Made by a program: the position numbers and the translations under genes. Positions 1 through 10,794 of a DNA stretch of 64,000 nucleotides are shown one piece after another. Numbering within the stretch: the first letter of the stretch is position 1; every line of letters starts with the position of its first letter. This stretch comes from Whitmania pigra (taxonomy: Eukaryota > Annelida > Clitellata > Hirudinida > Haemopidae): NCBI GenBank assembly GCA_021613335.1, contig JAJTWR010000231.1, positions 4,596,001-4,660,000 of the forward strand, in the 5' to 3' direction. The notes beneath the pieces were generated by a model, which saw only the letters and a list, made by a program, of their open reading frames with translations, ran no database searches and had not been told where the DNA came from.

Positions 1-830
1 ATGGCTGAGGACGTTCCTTGTTTCCTCCATGGAATCTCTGATTCATTTGCTCTGCAATTTTCTAGTCTGCCTTGGAAGGCTATGGAGATGCTCAGTTGAG
101 TCTCCGCAGGTTCCTCGGCAAGTTTACTAGTCTCATTCTTAGATGTATTTCTAGACTTAGGCCTAGCTTTAGTCTCATTTGATTAGCTGTTGGCTGAGAA
201 GGCTCGGCCTGCTTGCTTTGAGAAAACTTCGCAGTGGGAGCAGGCTTGGCCCCTTCTACCTTTTTTTTTAGCATAACTTACGTGCTTATTGGCCATAATT
301 GTAATGGCCTCTTTGTCGATTTTGCATTGCGGTCAAACGGTCTGCCCAGCATAATGACTGGCGGTGTCCCCCTCTGGGGCACTTAGCCTTAGCTGTGCAG
401 TTTGCGGTTTATAGCACTTAACAGGTTTACTAACATAAGACTTACCCTTAAAACTTAGGTAACCTATGTTTACCCTCTCCGGCACTTTGTTTTGGAAGAT
501 AGTGATGATCACATATGTGTTCGATGTGGCCTCCTTCTTACCTCCTACACTTTTGGGAACTCTGGTCGCGCACTCCTTAACGGTCTCATCGTCGACGCTA
601 GCGGGAACGCCGACAATGGAATATTATGGCTTAGCCACTATGCGGACACCGGCCGTAATACTCTCTAGATCATTAATCTTAGATAGCTTGGCTATCTCGG
701 TCTCATTCTTGGCAAGAATAATGAGGAGAGCGTTGCGAGCAATAATCTTGACATCATTTCTGCCAAGAACCCCACTTAGCTGCTTCTGAACCCGAGCTGG
801 TTCTATTGTCGACAAGTTGCAAAATGTTAA
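1..830 (-). pseudogene. Decayed ORF1 (nucleic-acid-binding) of a LINE-B family retrotransposon, copy A1
   Basis: The - strand keeps pieces of the first ORF of the LINE whose better copy lies at 35120-39945. About 270-100 encodes a lysine/proline-rich tail (EGAKPAP..., AEPSQP) that aligns with the tail of that ORF1, and 300-450 holds a broken zinc-knuckle region including the phrase YLSFKGK. 815-624 encodes a more N-terminal piece (RVQKQLSGVLGRNDVKI...) that the 35120 copy lacks. Stops and frame changes break the frame, so this is a dead copy. It runs off the left edge of the window. Confidence 0.7.
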
Positions 831-884
831 TATGAGCGATAATCAAACAACCCGATTTGAGGCACAAGCGAAATCTGTGTTGAT

Positions 885-945
885 TGCCTCTTTATTTTAT
901 TTATTTGATTAGAGTCCGTTGCATAACTAAGATGATTTGAAAAAG
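885..945 (-). repeat. Solo LINE/SINE 3' tail
   Basis: On the - strand this reads as a short tail containing tagttatgcaacggact, followed by taatcaaataaataaa-like sequence. The same tail, without a head, recurs at 31490-31872, 52585-52640 and 56186-56230. It is related to the 3' end of the LINE ending at 39925. Confidence 0.7.
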
Positions 946-957
946 CAAATCGAATCA

Positions 958-1088
958 AAAAAAAAGGCAAATCTAATCGAATCAAAATCACTGAGGCCAA
1001 AATCGAATTCAACAATGTTCAAATCGAATCGCAACCTTGCCTAAATCACGATTTAAATCGCAATCGCGATTTATTTTGCCCATCACTG
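958..1088. mobile_element. hAT-type MITE, one end only
   Basis: The right boundary reads, on the - strand, cagtgatgggcaaaat, a terminus typical of hAT elements, followed by alternating cgattt/aaatcg blocks that can fold on themselves. It abuts the reverse-transcriptase frame of LINE copy A2 at 1088/1089. The opposite terminus is not visible, so it is truncated or has been overwritten. Confidence 0.55.
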
Positions 1089-1090
1089 TG

Positions 1091-2960
1091 ATGAATAGAA
1101 GAGGACTGAGGATTCTGCCATTCGGAGTACCATTTTCTAGGACAACTGGTTCGGAGAGAGATGATCCAACCCTCACTTGGGTTCTTCTATCCTGAAGAAA
1201 ATTGTGCATCCATCTCAATGGTTTGCCCTTGACACCCATTTCGACGCTCCTCTCTCCAAAGCTTTTTCCAGGTCGAGGAAGACTCCATGAGTCATCCGCT
1301 TCTTGGTTGAGGATGCGGCAATATCCTGCGTCGGTCTGACTGTATGATCCATACACCCACGGACTCTTCTGAAACCAGCTTGATACTGGTTCAGCATTTT
1401 TCTGCTTTCTAGGAATCACCTGTCTCGTGGCAATCAACCTCTCCAGGAGTTCGCAGAGAGTAGACGTCAGAGAGATGGGCCGAGCCGATATGAGGAGGGC
1501 AATGCTGAAAGCTTCCCTTTCTTAGGCATTGGGACAACTCTTATTACCAGGACTAGTTGTGGAGAGCTACGATCCCCTTGAGACTGATAGTAGGGAGCCT
1601 TCTGAGTTTCTCGTAGCGGATGCAATCAGGTCCCGCAGATAAGTTCCCACATTTCCTCAGTGCATGAAGGACTTCGGAGATGCTGATGGGATCAGAGAGG
1701 GGCGAGTCCTCTGAGACGAAATGTTCCGGGGTCAACCGCCATTCAGCTTTGGTTGTGCATTGGGGCAGAGCGGGGAAGGATTTGCGTTGCTGCTGGCTTG
1801 TGCAAAAGATCGGGCGAGCGTTTTGCCTTTTTTGAGTATCCTAGAGGACTCTCAGAGTCAGAGGTGATCGGGAGGATTTGTAGACCAAAGCGACTGCCAT
1901 TCATCCCTTTGGTGGTTCTCCAGAAATTGGTGATGCCGGTGGAACCGTCAAAACTGGCGTAGTGTTTCCGCCAGCATTCTTTTCGCATTTTTGATGGTTC
2001 AATGAGCTTTACCGTTGGCCCTCTTGCACTCTTCAAGACTCGACTCGGATCGAAGTTTACATAGCGTAAAGAGTAGCTCTCTATGTTTTTTCTTTGACTG
2101 CCTCCTTGCAATCGTTGTTCCAATACGGTACCAGAAGCCTCTTGCGATGCCCCTTGTTGATCGGAGACTTGTCTTTGGCTGCACTTGCGATGCAGTCGGT
2201 GATAAACCTCGTGTCATTCTCTAGGTCATTCGAAGGTAACTCCTGGTTGATGGAGGAGAGACACTTGGCATGGAAGGAGTTCCAGGTTTATTTTCGCTGG
2301 TCTCAGGTCCTCGTAGAGCACTTCGTCGTTGATCGTCATCTGGATGATGAGGTGATCGCTGCCAAGGCTCGTGTTAAGGACCTTCCATGTTGTTTTGGCC
2401 GTCCAATGTGGGGAGCCCAGCGAGACGTAGATGGGTAACATACTGCCATTCGCTGCGATGTTAGTATCCTCACCTGAATTTAAAATGACTAAATTCAGGT
2501 TTAGAGCTAGGATTTCCACGATTTTACCTCTATAATCGGAGCTATGAGCTCCGAATATGGGAGAATGGGCATTTAAATCCCCGTAGACGATGGCTTCTAG
2601 TTTTTTTCTCGAGAAAGGTTTCCCAGAAGGCATGTAGAAGTTAAATATCTTGAGCCGCTCTGACTTCGTGAAGATCGTGGTCGAGTGGCACTATAGGTTC
2701 TTGCATTCAACAGCGGAGCTGTACGGCAGCCCTTCCTTACTCGATTTGATATCCTCGAATTCTGAAATTATGCATGCTTTTTAGAGATGTTTCTTGGAGC
2801 ATGATAACATCAGGCGACTTGTTCAAGGAATTCAAAAAGGAAACGAATTCACTGTTTTCGGACGGATGCCCTGGCAGTTCTATTGGATAATGTTTAAGGC
2901 ATTATCCATGTTGAACTATTTGGGCGACCAGACTGGCTTTGATGGCAGATCTGACTGCTG
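1091..2960 (-). pseudogene. Decayed LINE-B family ORF2 (endonuclease and reverse transcriptase), copy A2
   Basis: Read on the - strand, about 2900 matches the start of the intact ORF2 at 35905 (MDNALNIIQ versus MDSALNIIQ). 2633-2226 is the apurinic-like endonuclease (YGDLNAHSPIFGAHSSD, then LGSDHLIIQ). 2123-1743 is the linker, 1735-1553 the start of the reverse transcriptase, and 1437-1089 continues to the strand-exchange motif (NGTPNGRILSPLLFI in place of TPQGSVLSPLLF). The frame then stops at the MITE boundary, so the YADD motif and RNase H are missing. Several frameshifts and stops are present. Confidence 0.75.
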
Positions 2961-3351
2961 ACATGATCCTCATCCATACATTCGAAGGCGAGGAAAACGT
3001 CCAACATCTGGTCTTGGTTTCCTCCATGGAACCTCTTGTCCATTGCATCTGCAATCTTAATTTAGTAAAACTGAGGAGATACTCAATTGAGTCTCTGCAG
3101 CTTTCTCACTAGGTTTAACAGAATTATTAGAATTCCTAGCATCATTGTTAATTTTCCTAGGATTTTGAGACAACCGGGATTGTTTTCGGAACCTTAGCGT
3201 TCTTGGCAATGGGAGCAGGATTGGCCCCTCTATCTTACCTTTAGCCGTCGTAAGGGCCTTATCCTAACTTATATGCTTATTGGCCCTAATGGTAATGGCC
3301 TTCTTTTCTATATTGCGCTGCGGACAGTATAGTGACTGGCACTGTCACATG

Positions 3352-4349
3352 CAGGGTTTCTTTCAGGCATACTTTCGGGGGCCATCGCCCCCCCCGAAAA
3401 AAATTTTTTTTCTCTTTTCTCAGCAATGCTTTACAAAAAAAAGATTTAAGTTTGACTAAAGTCATCCCATTGATTACTTCAACAAAATTGCACTTGAATG
3501 ATATTGTGAAGCAGTGCGAAGATACCGAGAGTCATTTACAAAAAAAGATTAAATGCAAAGTTGATGAGATAAAATTAGAAACACACCTGGTTGAAGATGA
3601 AAGTGCTAAAAGCGTATTAACAGGAATGAAGAGGTATTGTGAAACTGTCATCAAAAAAATTGAAGACAGATTTAATGACAAATCGATTGAGATTATGTTA
3701 TTTGCAAGTCAATTTGAAACTTTTGAATCAATGTCAAATATTCAAGACGAAGACATCATAACTTTTTGTAACAACTTTCCCATTCTAAATGCAGAAGCTG
3801 TACTCGCGGATTTAAAATCTTTTAAATTTTTTATAAAATCTATGGTTGAGTGCAAAAAGTACAAAATGGATGAAAACCCATTGAACAAAATACTGGAAGC
3901 TGATTTGGGATACTGTGAACTACAAAGGCTTTGTGAAATTCTTCTTGTAATTCCAGTAACAACTGCTTCAGTAGAAAGATCATTTAGTACAATGAACAGG
4001 ATTCTAAGCAAAGCAAGAAATAGAATGCTACCAGAAACTTTAACTCATTGTATGACCATAAGCATTGAAGGTCCCGAAGTTCCAACGGAAGATTTTCTCG
4101 ATAGAGTAGTAGATTTATATGCTCTCAAAAAACCTCGGCGTATAAAATTTCTTTAAACATTTCAGTTAATAAACATATTTTAAATTTTAGTTTGTACAAA
4201 TGATTTTCAATATGTTTTTACCTAAAATATAATTATTGAACTGAGGTTATGCGTGATTTGATTTTAAACTTGTATTTGGCACGAAAAACTGCCGCCCCCC
4301 CGAACTCATGAAATGCCCCCCCGAACAATAATGCCTGAAAGAAACCCTG
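3352..4349 (+). mobile_element. hAT transposon (internally deleted) with perfect ends
   Basis: The element has perfect 19-bp terminal inverted repeats (3352-3370 and 4331-4349), starting cagggtttctttcaggcat. It is flanked by an exact 8-bp target duplication, gtcacatg (3344-3351 and 4350-4357). The CAGGG terminus and 8-bp duplication define hAT. At 998 bp it keeps only the C-terminal part of a transposase, so it depended on another copy to move. Short G/C runs (ccccccccgaaa and its complement) lie just inside both ends. Confidence 0.93.
3353..4156 (+). pseudogene. hAT transposase, C-terminal part with dimerisation domain
   Basis: An open frame of about 265 codons ends at 4156 inside the hAT element. 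The C-terminal third carries the hAT dimerisation signature: LLVIPVTTASVERSFSTMN, then LSKARNRMLPETL. Full-length hAT transposases are roughly 600 residues or more with an N-terminal BED finger and three acidic catalytic residues. The BED region and at least the first part of the RNase H-like catalytic core are missing. The frame enters from the flanking LINE with no convincing start of its own. It has no internal stop, so the copy is fairly young. Confidence 0.85.
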
Positions 4350-4508
4350 GTCACATGTCGCGCATCGCTTGTCCGCGATCTCCTTAGTCGGTCACTCTTT
4401 CAGGCAGTGCTCCCCCAAGCATTTGGGGCACTTAGCCTTCTGTGTGCATTTAACGGCTATGTGACCACTTAAAGCAGCTGCGCTAACACAAGCAGTGCAT
4501 TCATCGAC

Positions 4509-4691
4509 GGCATCCCGTCATAATAGCCCGGCGACAAAATAGCCTCGTCAAAACATAAAACTCATTTCATTTAATCAAATTTGAAATCAGTTATTGGTTA
4601 ATGTCTTCAACTCATATAAATATTTTTTTTATAAAGACGCGGATGTTTTGACGGGGCTATTTTGTCGCTGGGCTAATTTGACGGGTCACTC
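4509..4691. mobile_element. Foldback element FB1 (smallest copy)
   Basis: The left end reads ggcatcccgtcataatagcc and the right end is its near complement (ttgacgggtcact). The arms contain the units gcccggcgacaaaata and gacggggctattttgtcg. The core (tcagttattggttaatgt) is shared with copies FB2 and FB4. An 8-bp target duplication, tcatcgac, flanks it at 4501-4508 and 4692-4699. Duplications of 8-9 bp suggest a hAT or Mutator-like transposase supplied in trans. No ORF is present. Confidence 0.8.
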
Positions 4692-4859
4692 TCATCGACG
4701 CTGGCGGGAACGCCGACAATACAAAATTTCGGCTTAGCCGCTAAGCGAACGTTGGCCGGAATACCATCGAGTTCGCTAACTTGACCATCTCTATATCATC
4801 TATAGCTTGGCCATCTCGGACCCGTTCTTGCCAAGGACGATGAGGAGATCCCTTTTTTT

Positions 4860-5150
4860 TGAGCAAATTTATTAATCATCAAATTGAAACAAACCAAACA
4901 AAAAAAACCAACAGGCGGATTAATAAAGAACTCATGGATCAGCTTTAAGGAAGCGCAAGCTTCTGCTAGCAAACTGACCCAGAAATATCAATTAATTAAA
5001 AGAAAAATAATAAACCTGTCAAATAAACAATTAATCGAGAATACCGCGAACCAAGTACAATTTAAAGGAAAATTTAAATAATAAATGTAATAGTTTGAAT
5101 GGTCTAGTCTGTGTCTGATTTTTGATAGATGAGGGAATGGTGCTGTATAT
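4860..5150. other. Unassigned AT-rich spacer
   Basis: A 65-codon open frame on the + strand (4884-5081) is rich in lysine and glutamine, but no family or domain is recognisable and it looks like chance. I see nothing else between the end of the LINE-A2 remnant and the LINE fragment that follows. Confidence 0.4.
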
Positions 5151-5945
5151 ATTCTATATTCTAGATCCGTAGTACGTTATTGAAAAAAGCTTGAGGGTGG
5201 TTTTGGCAAAAGATGGACTACATTAATGGGTATGATGGAGGGAGTATGGTCCAGTTATTGATGTTATACAGTTCCTCGTTTAAAGATTGAATAAGAGTGC
5301 TAATGTTGTCACCAGAAGTATAAATAGCAATGTCATCAGCATATATAATAATACCTTAAACAAATTAGATCCTTGAGGTACGCCATAATTTACAATGACA
5401 TCATCAGAGTCGGTGTTATTGCAAGCAACCATTTGTTTTCTATTACCTAAATAATCAATGAACCAGTTTAAAACTATGCCTCTAACACCATAATATTCAA
5501 GTTTAGAAAATAGAATTTGGTGATTCACAGAATCAAAAGCCTTTTTAGATCAAGAAAAGAGGCAATGAGAACTTTTCCAGAATCTACAGCATTAGAAATA
5601 TCAGACTAAAGTATTAAAAGAGGCATAGAGGTAGAATGATTCTTCTTAAAGCCAAATTGTGAATTATTAAAAAGATTAAATTTGTCAAAATATTCATATA
5701 GCCTATTATGTACAATTTTTTCAATGAGTTTGGAAAAATAGGTTAAGATGGAAATTGGCCTATAATTATTGAATTGACTGTAATACCAAGATTTATATAT
5801 CGGAATGACTTTGGCAGATTTTAATTATAGAGGAACAAGACCAGTGCAAAGAGAACAATTAAATATTGATGATAAGGGCTGTGCAATTAAAGGTATAAAT
5901 TCATGTGCAATATATGGATCAATATCATCAGTATCAATATCATCT
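5150..5945 (-). pseudogene. CR1/jockey-like LINE reverse-transcriptase fragment
   Basis: 5528-5280 on the - strand encodes NHQILFSKLEYYGVRGIVLNW and, after a gap, NYGVPQGSN. This is the central reverse-transcriptase region, matching VNHEILLSKLYHYGLRGCVLKW and CGVPQGSILGPLLF of the larger copy at 33057-34244. Flanking sequence up to about 5940 continues upstream RT blocks in other frames. It is broken and lacks the catalytic FADD block in frame. It is the same family as the LINE at 32400-41037. Confidence 0.75.
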
Positions 5946-5949
5946 GGTA

Positions 5950-6980
5950 GCTTTTCTCCGACTTGATTGGAGGCTCTCCCTTCCTCTAATGAAGACACGC
6001 TGTCTCTTTATAACCACAGCCAACTGGAGGCCGTTTCGGTCCAACACTTTGTTTCTTTCAGGAAAGTGTAACTGGACCTATCTACAAATCCCCGTGCTCC
6101 AACTTTGATGGCGAAGAGATGCACTTTGTACCTTTATCAGCGAGGTCCATCCTGAGCTCGGAGCACTTTTCCTCTTTAACCATGTTGCTTTGCTCCATCC
6201 TATCTTCCCAAGAAACTGTCAGCTCTGCCATGATAGTGTTTGCGTTCCTTATGTCAATACTGTATCTAGCCTTTGTCCAATCTCCCGAATCACTTGGGTA
6301 TAGTGCTTCTTCCCTCCAATGTCGGCTGCTACCATCCGGTCATTTGCATTATCTAGGAGATCTCTCCTTGGGGTTCTGCACTGACTCCTAACATACTGAG
6401 ATACGCCTTCTCGCAAGAAATATATCCTCCATTTGCTTGTGAGTAGGCTGTCTCCATTGCCTCAACCACTACTTTCAATACTTGGTTGTGCCGCCATGTA
6501 CACCGACCTTGCGCTAAGGCACACTTGCAGCTTGATAAAACATGCCAAAGCGTCTGGACCTCTCCACAGAGCATACATCTGGTATCCTCCACCATACCCC
6601 ATTTCCGCAGGTTATCACGGGAGGGTAGCTGGTCGTAAAGGGATCTTATCACATATGGCATTCTGAGCGGCGAAATGCTCTATGAGACTAATCTCTACAA
6701 GGCCCATGTTGTCCACTGTTCTTGTTGACCCTGCTGCACTGGTATTGTGATCGTGTTATTTTCTGTTCCTTCTTTCCCAAATGATTAACGCCGAATTTTT
6801 GGCGGCGCTGGCCTGCCACCACCTAGTGGATTGAGTGCAGGCGATTTCATGGCAATCGACCTGTATGGAGTCTCGTATTTCCTCGAAGGTCAGAACGTTT
6901 CTTGACTCTTCTATCTCCTCTTGGACATTGAATTTTCTCCCAGATCTGAGCAGCGCTTTCGCTCTTTGGCTTTGATCCTC
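5950..6980 (-). pseudogene. C-terminal fragment of an RLE-type (R2/NeSL-like) LINE
   Basis: 6661-6353 on the - strand encodes a piece with a CCHC zinc motif, CMLCGEVQTLWHVLSSC, followed by CTWRHNQVLKVV. A zinc motif followed by an RH-containing segment is the arrangement at the C-terminus of LINEs that use a restriction-like endonuclease. Neighbouring sequence upstream (6960-6661) and downstream (6350-5950) has coding character in shifting frames. It differs clearly from the R4/Dong-like copies at 29400 and 41506, so it is a separate lineage. It is inactive. Confidence 0.55.
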
Positions 6981-7089
6981 GTACTGTACCGTCCGTGGGG
7001 TTATTTAACATCAGTTGCGTTCTGATCTTGCAAAGTATATAAATATATAAAGTTATATATTATATATGTATATTAAATTATATATTAAT

Positions 7090-7290
7090 TAATTAGGGCA
7101 TATCTTATTAATCGAGTCCCTTTCGTTCCTCATGTCAAACTATGATTACTTTCAAGGTATTACAGGTTTGGTGACCACTCCTTCTAGGCCAGAGGTCCTA
7201 GAATATGGAATGCCTCCTTCGTTCATATTCGAACTGCCAATACATCTGAAATCTTTGACGGTTAACTAAATATCTTATCTTTTCACTGAG
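7090..7290 (+). pseudogene. LINE ORF2 C-terminal scrap
   Basis: The + strand around 7160-7260 reads, in one frame with one stop, ARGPRIWNASFVHIRTA. This resembles the conserved end of CR1/jockey-like ORF2 (RGPRIWNSLP..IR). Nothing upstream is coding. A short tract ending near 7480 may be the 3' untranslated part. Confidence 0.4.
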
Positions 7291-9474
7291 CGCTCATAAC
7301 AAATTCACAGTAAAATTGTATCAATGTCTATGCCACTAATTATGTATTATTTGCTTGTTTTTACTTCACTTTATTTTTTTTCTTTTTGAATTTTGTTACT
7401 CTTTTATTTGATTTTCATTTGATTGCATGCGAGTACTGTTGTGATTTGTTATAGTGTCTTGGCGTCCAAAACGAATATAAGCATAAGAAACTTTAAATAT
7501 CGGCTAATAGTAATTGTAACAAGAATCAACAAAATTTAATTTTGATGTGACTATTGAATACGATAAAACTCCAGCCTTAATATACTTTATCTAACAACAC
7601 TGCGTATTATGCAAAAATCGCGTTAAATATTCCTATCTCTTTTTCGTACTAATCTAATCGTACTTGTAGAATTGATGTGTAAGTTTATATTTTTGTTTGA
7701 TAAGTTAGATCAGTAAAGTGTTAACTGTTTCAAAAAAAAACACATAAATACTATCCAATTACAATTAAAAAATTTTCATTTATACCTTATTGATCTTGGG
7801 CCATAACACTACGGAACTCCACAGGACACCCTTGAGCGTAGGATTATGATGTCAATTTTAATTCATCACAAAGTTTCTATAAAAATACATATAAATATCC
7901 ATGTTAATTTTCTATTACAACAAACCTGTAAATGAACATGAACCCCGGGCTGAAAAAAGCAAACCTGCTCTTTTGGATCTTACTGTTAATACTTCATGTC
8001 TGCGGTAAATAAACGAGCAGAATGGATCAGATACTTGAGTAGTCCCGACACAATATTCGTCCAACTCAGGTCTTTTAGCCTGCGTCCCTTTTGGCTTTTA
8101 AGAATTGTGAGCCATTCCTTAAGCACTAATATCGTCGGTTTATCATAGTCATCCTAAAAATCAATTTAATAATTTAATAATAATAAGAATTTGTAAACTA
8201 CTTCCACTTTATAAGGACTTCTTTTTATCCCATAATTTCCTGAAATATAATGGACCAATATAGCACAAAAGCTTTACAAAGATGGTTGAATGTTGAAATG
8301 ATGAAAGAATGTTGGTGATTATTTTATGATTAACTAGATGTCATTTGTTTTAAATTTGGTCCACTCAATTTTCAAGCTGTGACAAGTTCAACCGTCTAGT
8401 GAAGATTTCATAGGCGAGAAGTTGTATTATGTTTTTACTTATTAGAGCATTGAGGCGTTCGTGGAAATTGACTTGTAAATATAACATGGGCAATAATATA
8501 CAAATTAAAAAAAATGAAAATGTTGCTGAATGTTTTATGATTACTTAGATGTCATTTGTTTTAAGTTTGGTCCACTCAATTTTTATATAAAGCTGTGAGA
8601 AGTTCAACCGCTAGCGAAGATTTCATAGGTTTTTAACAATGGATTAGTTCAACTGCTCGCTTGAAAGTGGTTTATACAGCTAAAAATTAAAAAAAACTTT
8701 TAAATACGTTCAAATGGCGTAGGAAATTTGTGGTTGCACGTCTCGGTCCTGATATCGACTTGTTGACACAGTTAACACATTTCTGCAACAACTGTCACAT
8801 TTCTCACTTGTAATTTTAAAGAATAAACTGTTTCCTCGTTGTTATCACTAATTTTACGACATTCATATGACAAGTTAGAATTGCATATACGACGAAAAGG
8901 GAAGTTCCATCTATTATTTAATGATAATGTCTCAGAAAAAATTTAAATATTTAAAATGCATAAAATTTAAATTTAAACATCTTAAAATAAATTCCTGATT
9001 TTTAGATAGGAAAAAATCACCAAGCATCAACAAAATGAATTGTAGTAAAGATCAAAATCAGAAATCACGCAAAGGATTTTATTTTGTGAATCATTTGATT
9101 TGAAATATTACCCATCACAGGCCAGGTCGAACATTTAGTATTACAGCATCAAGTTACGTGAAGCTGTTTATTATAATAATCAGCTTTTGTTATCCATGTA
9201 ATTAAAATATATATTTCCTGGACAAGAAGTGACCCCATGCTCAGTGGTGAAAATCAATATCATAAGCGATTATCGATGAAAAATTCCACTGATATTGAAA
9301 TGTTACGGAAAAATTTGAGTGCATATTATTTAATCATGATCGTGTGAATGACATAACCGCTACATTGCTGCATACAAAAACACTTAGACCTTTCGAAATG
9401 TGTCCATTAAAAAGTTAGATTTCAATTTTATTTCCACTTATACTCTTCTGATCAAAAGAAATCACTGGATGATG
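7291..9474. other. Unique AT-rich DNA with no recognisable gene
   Basis: No ORF with recognisable content was found on either strand. The only structure seen is the direct duplication at 8304-8631, listed separately. The rest looks like unconstrained intergenic DNA. Confidence 0.5.
8304..8631 (+). repeat. Direct duplication of about 110 bp, two copies
   Basis: Copy 1 (8304-8412) and copy 2 (8521-8631) share agatgtcatttgttttaa, tttggtccactcaatttt, gaagttcaac-like text and gaagatttcatagg in the same order. About 100 bp of other sequence separates them. They differ by small indels and substitutions, so the duplication is not recent. Confidence 0.75.
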
Positions 9475-9482
9475 TGAGGAAC

Positions 9483-10017
9483 GGCACCCCGTCATAACAG
9501 CCCGGCGACAAAATAGCCCCGTCAAAACAGCCCCGTCAAAACAGCCCCGTCAAAACAGCCCTGACAAAACAGCCCGGCGACAAAATAGCCCAGGACAAAA
9601 TAGCCCCGTCAAAACAGCCCCGTCAAAATAGCGGTAGAATTGGTTCTTTGTGGATTTGTTACATGTCCACATGACTTGATGATAAGGTGAGGATAATTTA
9701 TATTAAATACCAACTTGAAAAGTCAACGTAAAGTGAGGAAGTAGCCGGAATCCTAATAATATTTTAGACGATAAATCTTCAAACCACTAATTTCGAATTA
9801 AATTTGGAGCCAGTTATCGGTTAATGTATTCAACTCACAAAATTTTTGTAAATACATTGACGTGGCTGTTTTGACGGGGCTATTTTGTCTTGGGCTATTT
9901 CGACGGGGCTTTTTTGTCGGGGCTGTTTTGACGGGATTTTTTCCGTCCTGGGCTATTTTGTCACCGGGCTATATTGACGGGGCTATTTTGTCGCCGGGCT
10001 GTTATGACAGGTCACCA
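9483..10017. mobile_element. Foldback element FB2 (best-preserved copy)
   Basis: The left arm (9483-9635) starts ggcaccccgtcataacag and runs through at least nine short tandem units of the forms gccccgtcaaaaca and gcccggcgacaaaata. The right arm (about 9855-10017) is the complementary array, ending ctgttatgacaggtcacc. The core (9640-9850) has no ORF and shares the phrase ggaatcctaataatatttt with FB4. An 8-bp target duplication, tgaggaac, lies at 9475-9482 and 10018-10025. Arms built of short repeats match the Foldback structural class, but I do not recognise this sequence family. Confidence 0.85.
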
Positions 10018-10025
10018 TGAGGAAC

Positions 10026-10794
10026 GGTGACTTGATGAGGGCCCCGTAAGAGGATTCTCTTTGATGTGCGGCTCGCTTATCAATCGATGCGCTATACCAA
10101 GTGCCACATTAAAATCTAACCTTTCAATGGACAATTTATTATATGTTGTTGTAATTTTTATTGTATCTAAAATAAATACGTCATTCAACCTCTTGATTCA
10201 TGTTTTTAATTTTCTCCATAGGTTTACAGCTCAATACAGAATGCCATCATGAGGAATCTTGAGGAGCAAGCGACATGTCTCTAAAGTTCGGCAGCATTTT
10301 GTTCACTAGGGCGAACTTCTCTAAGCTCTCTCTCCAATTTTTCAAAATTCAAATTAAAGAAACAACTTCAGTGTTCCATCTTTTTTAGACATCATAGATT
10401 TTGTCACTTGGAATAGCTTTATAATACTGCATTTTACCGGACTAGAAAGAATAATGGTCATGTGATTGTCAAGATATCATGGACTTTGGTTCCTCTAACT
10501 TCAACTGCTTCACGTGATGCTTTGTTGCGGACGAAAAAAAGTGAGTCCTTAACAACGATTGAAAAAGCGTTTATTTAAAAATTTGTACTGACTCGTTTTA
10601 CAACATGTTGACTTAATCATTTACAATAGCAATGCCTTAATGAAAACGTTGTCCCCAGTAATATGACTATTGGACAGAAACCATGAGGATACCCCATTAT
10701 TTCGTGATAACTCACTCAAGAAAAATTTGATTGTGGGGAAATTCAATACGTAATTATATATATATGTGATAATTTCTTAAATTGTCGACGAGAC
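10026..10794. other. Intergenic DNA, no gene seen
   Basis: A 63-codon frame at 10061-10252 has no recognisable content. Nothing else supports a gene. The segment ends at the Tc1 relic. Confidence 0.4.

Larger units (their letters stand above)
2961..4860 (-). pseudogene. Decayed LINE-B family ORF1, copy A2, split by a hAT and a foldback element
   Basis: The ORF1 zinc-knuckle region lies on the - strand at about 3340-3200 and 4470-4350. The two parts join exactly across the hAT insertion: the sequence either side of 3352-4349 reads continuously and matches 35390-35430 of the intact LINE. A second insertion (4509-4691) interrupts it further upstream. The homology ends near 4850, beside a short T run, so the copy is 5'-truncated or decayed. 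Confidence 0.7.

Noticed and set aside
3742..4011. Antisense ORF within the hAT transposase
   Set aside because: Shadow of the transposase frame.
9483..9635. CRISPR-like array of short repeats
   Set aside because: The units are contiguous with no unique spacers, are mirrored in the opposite arm and lie in an animal genome. They are foldback arms.
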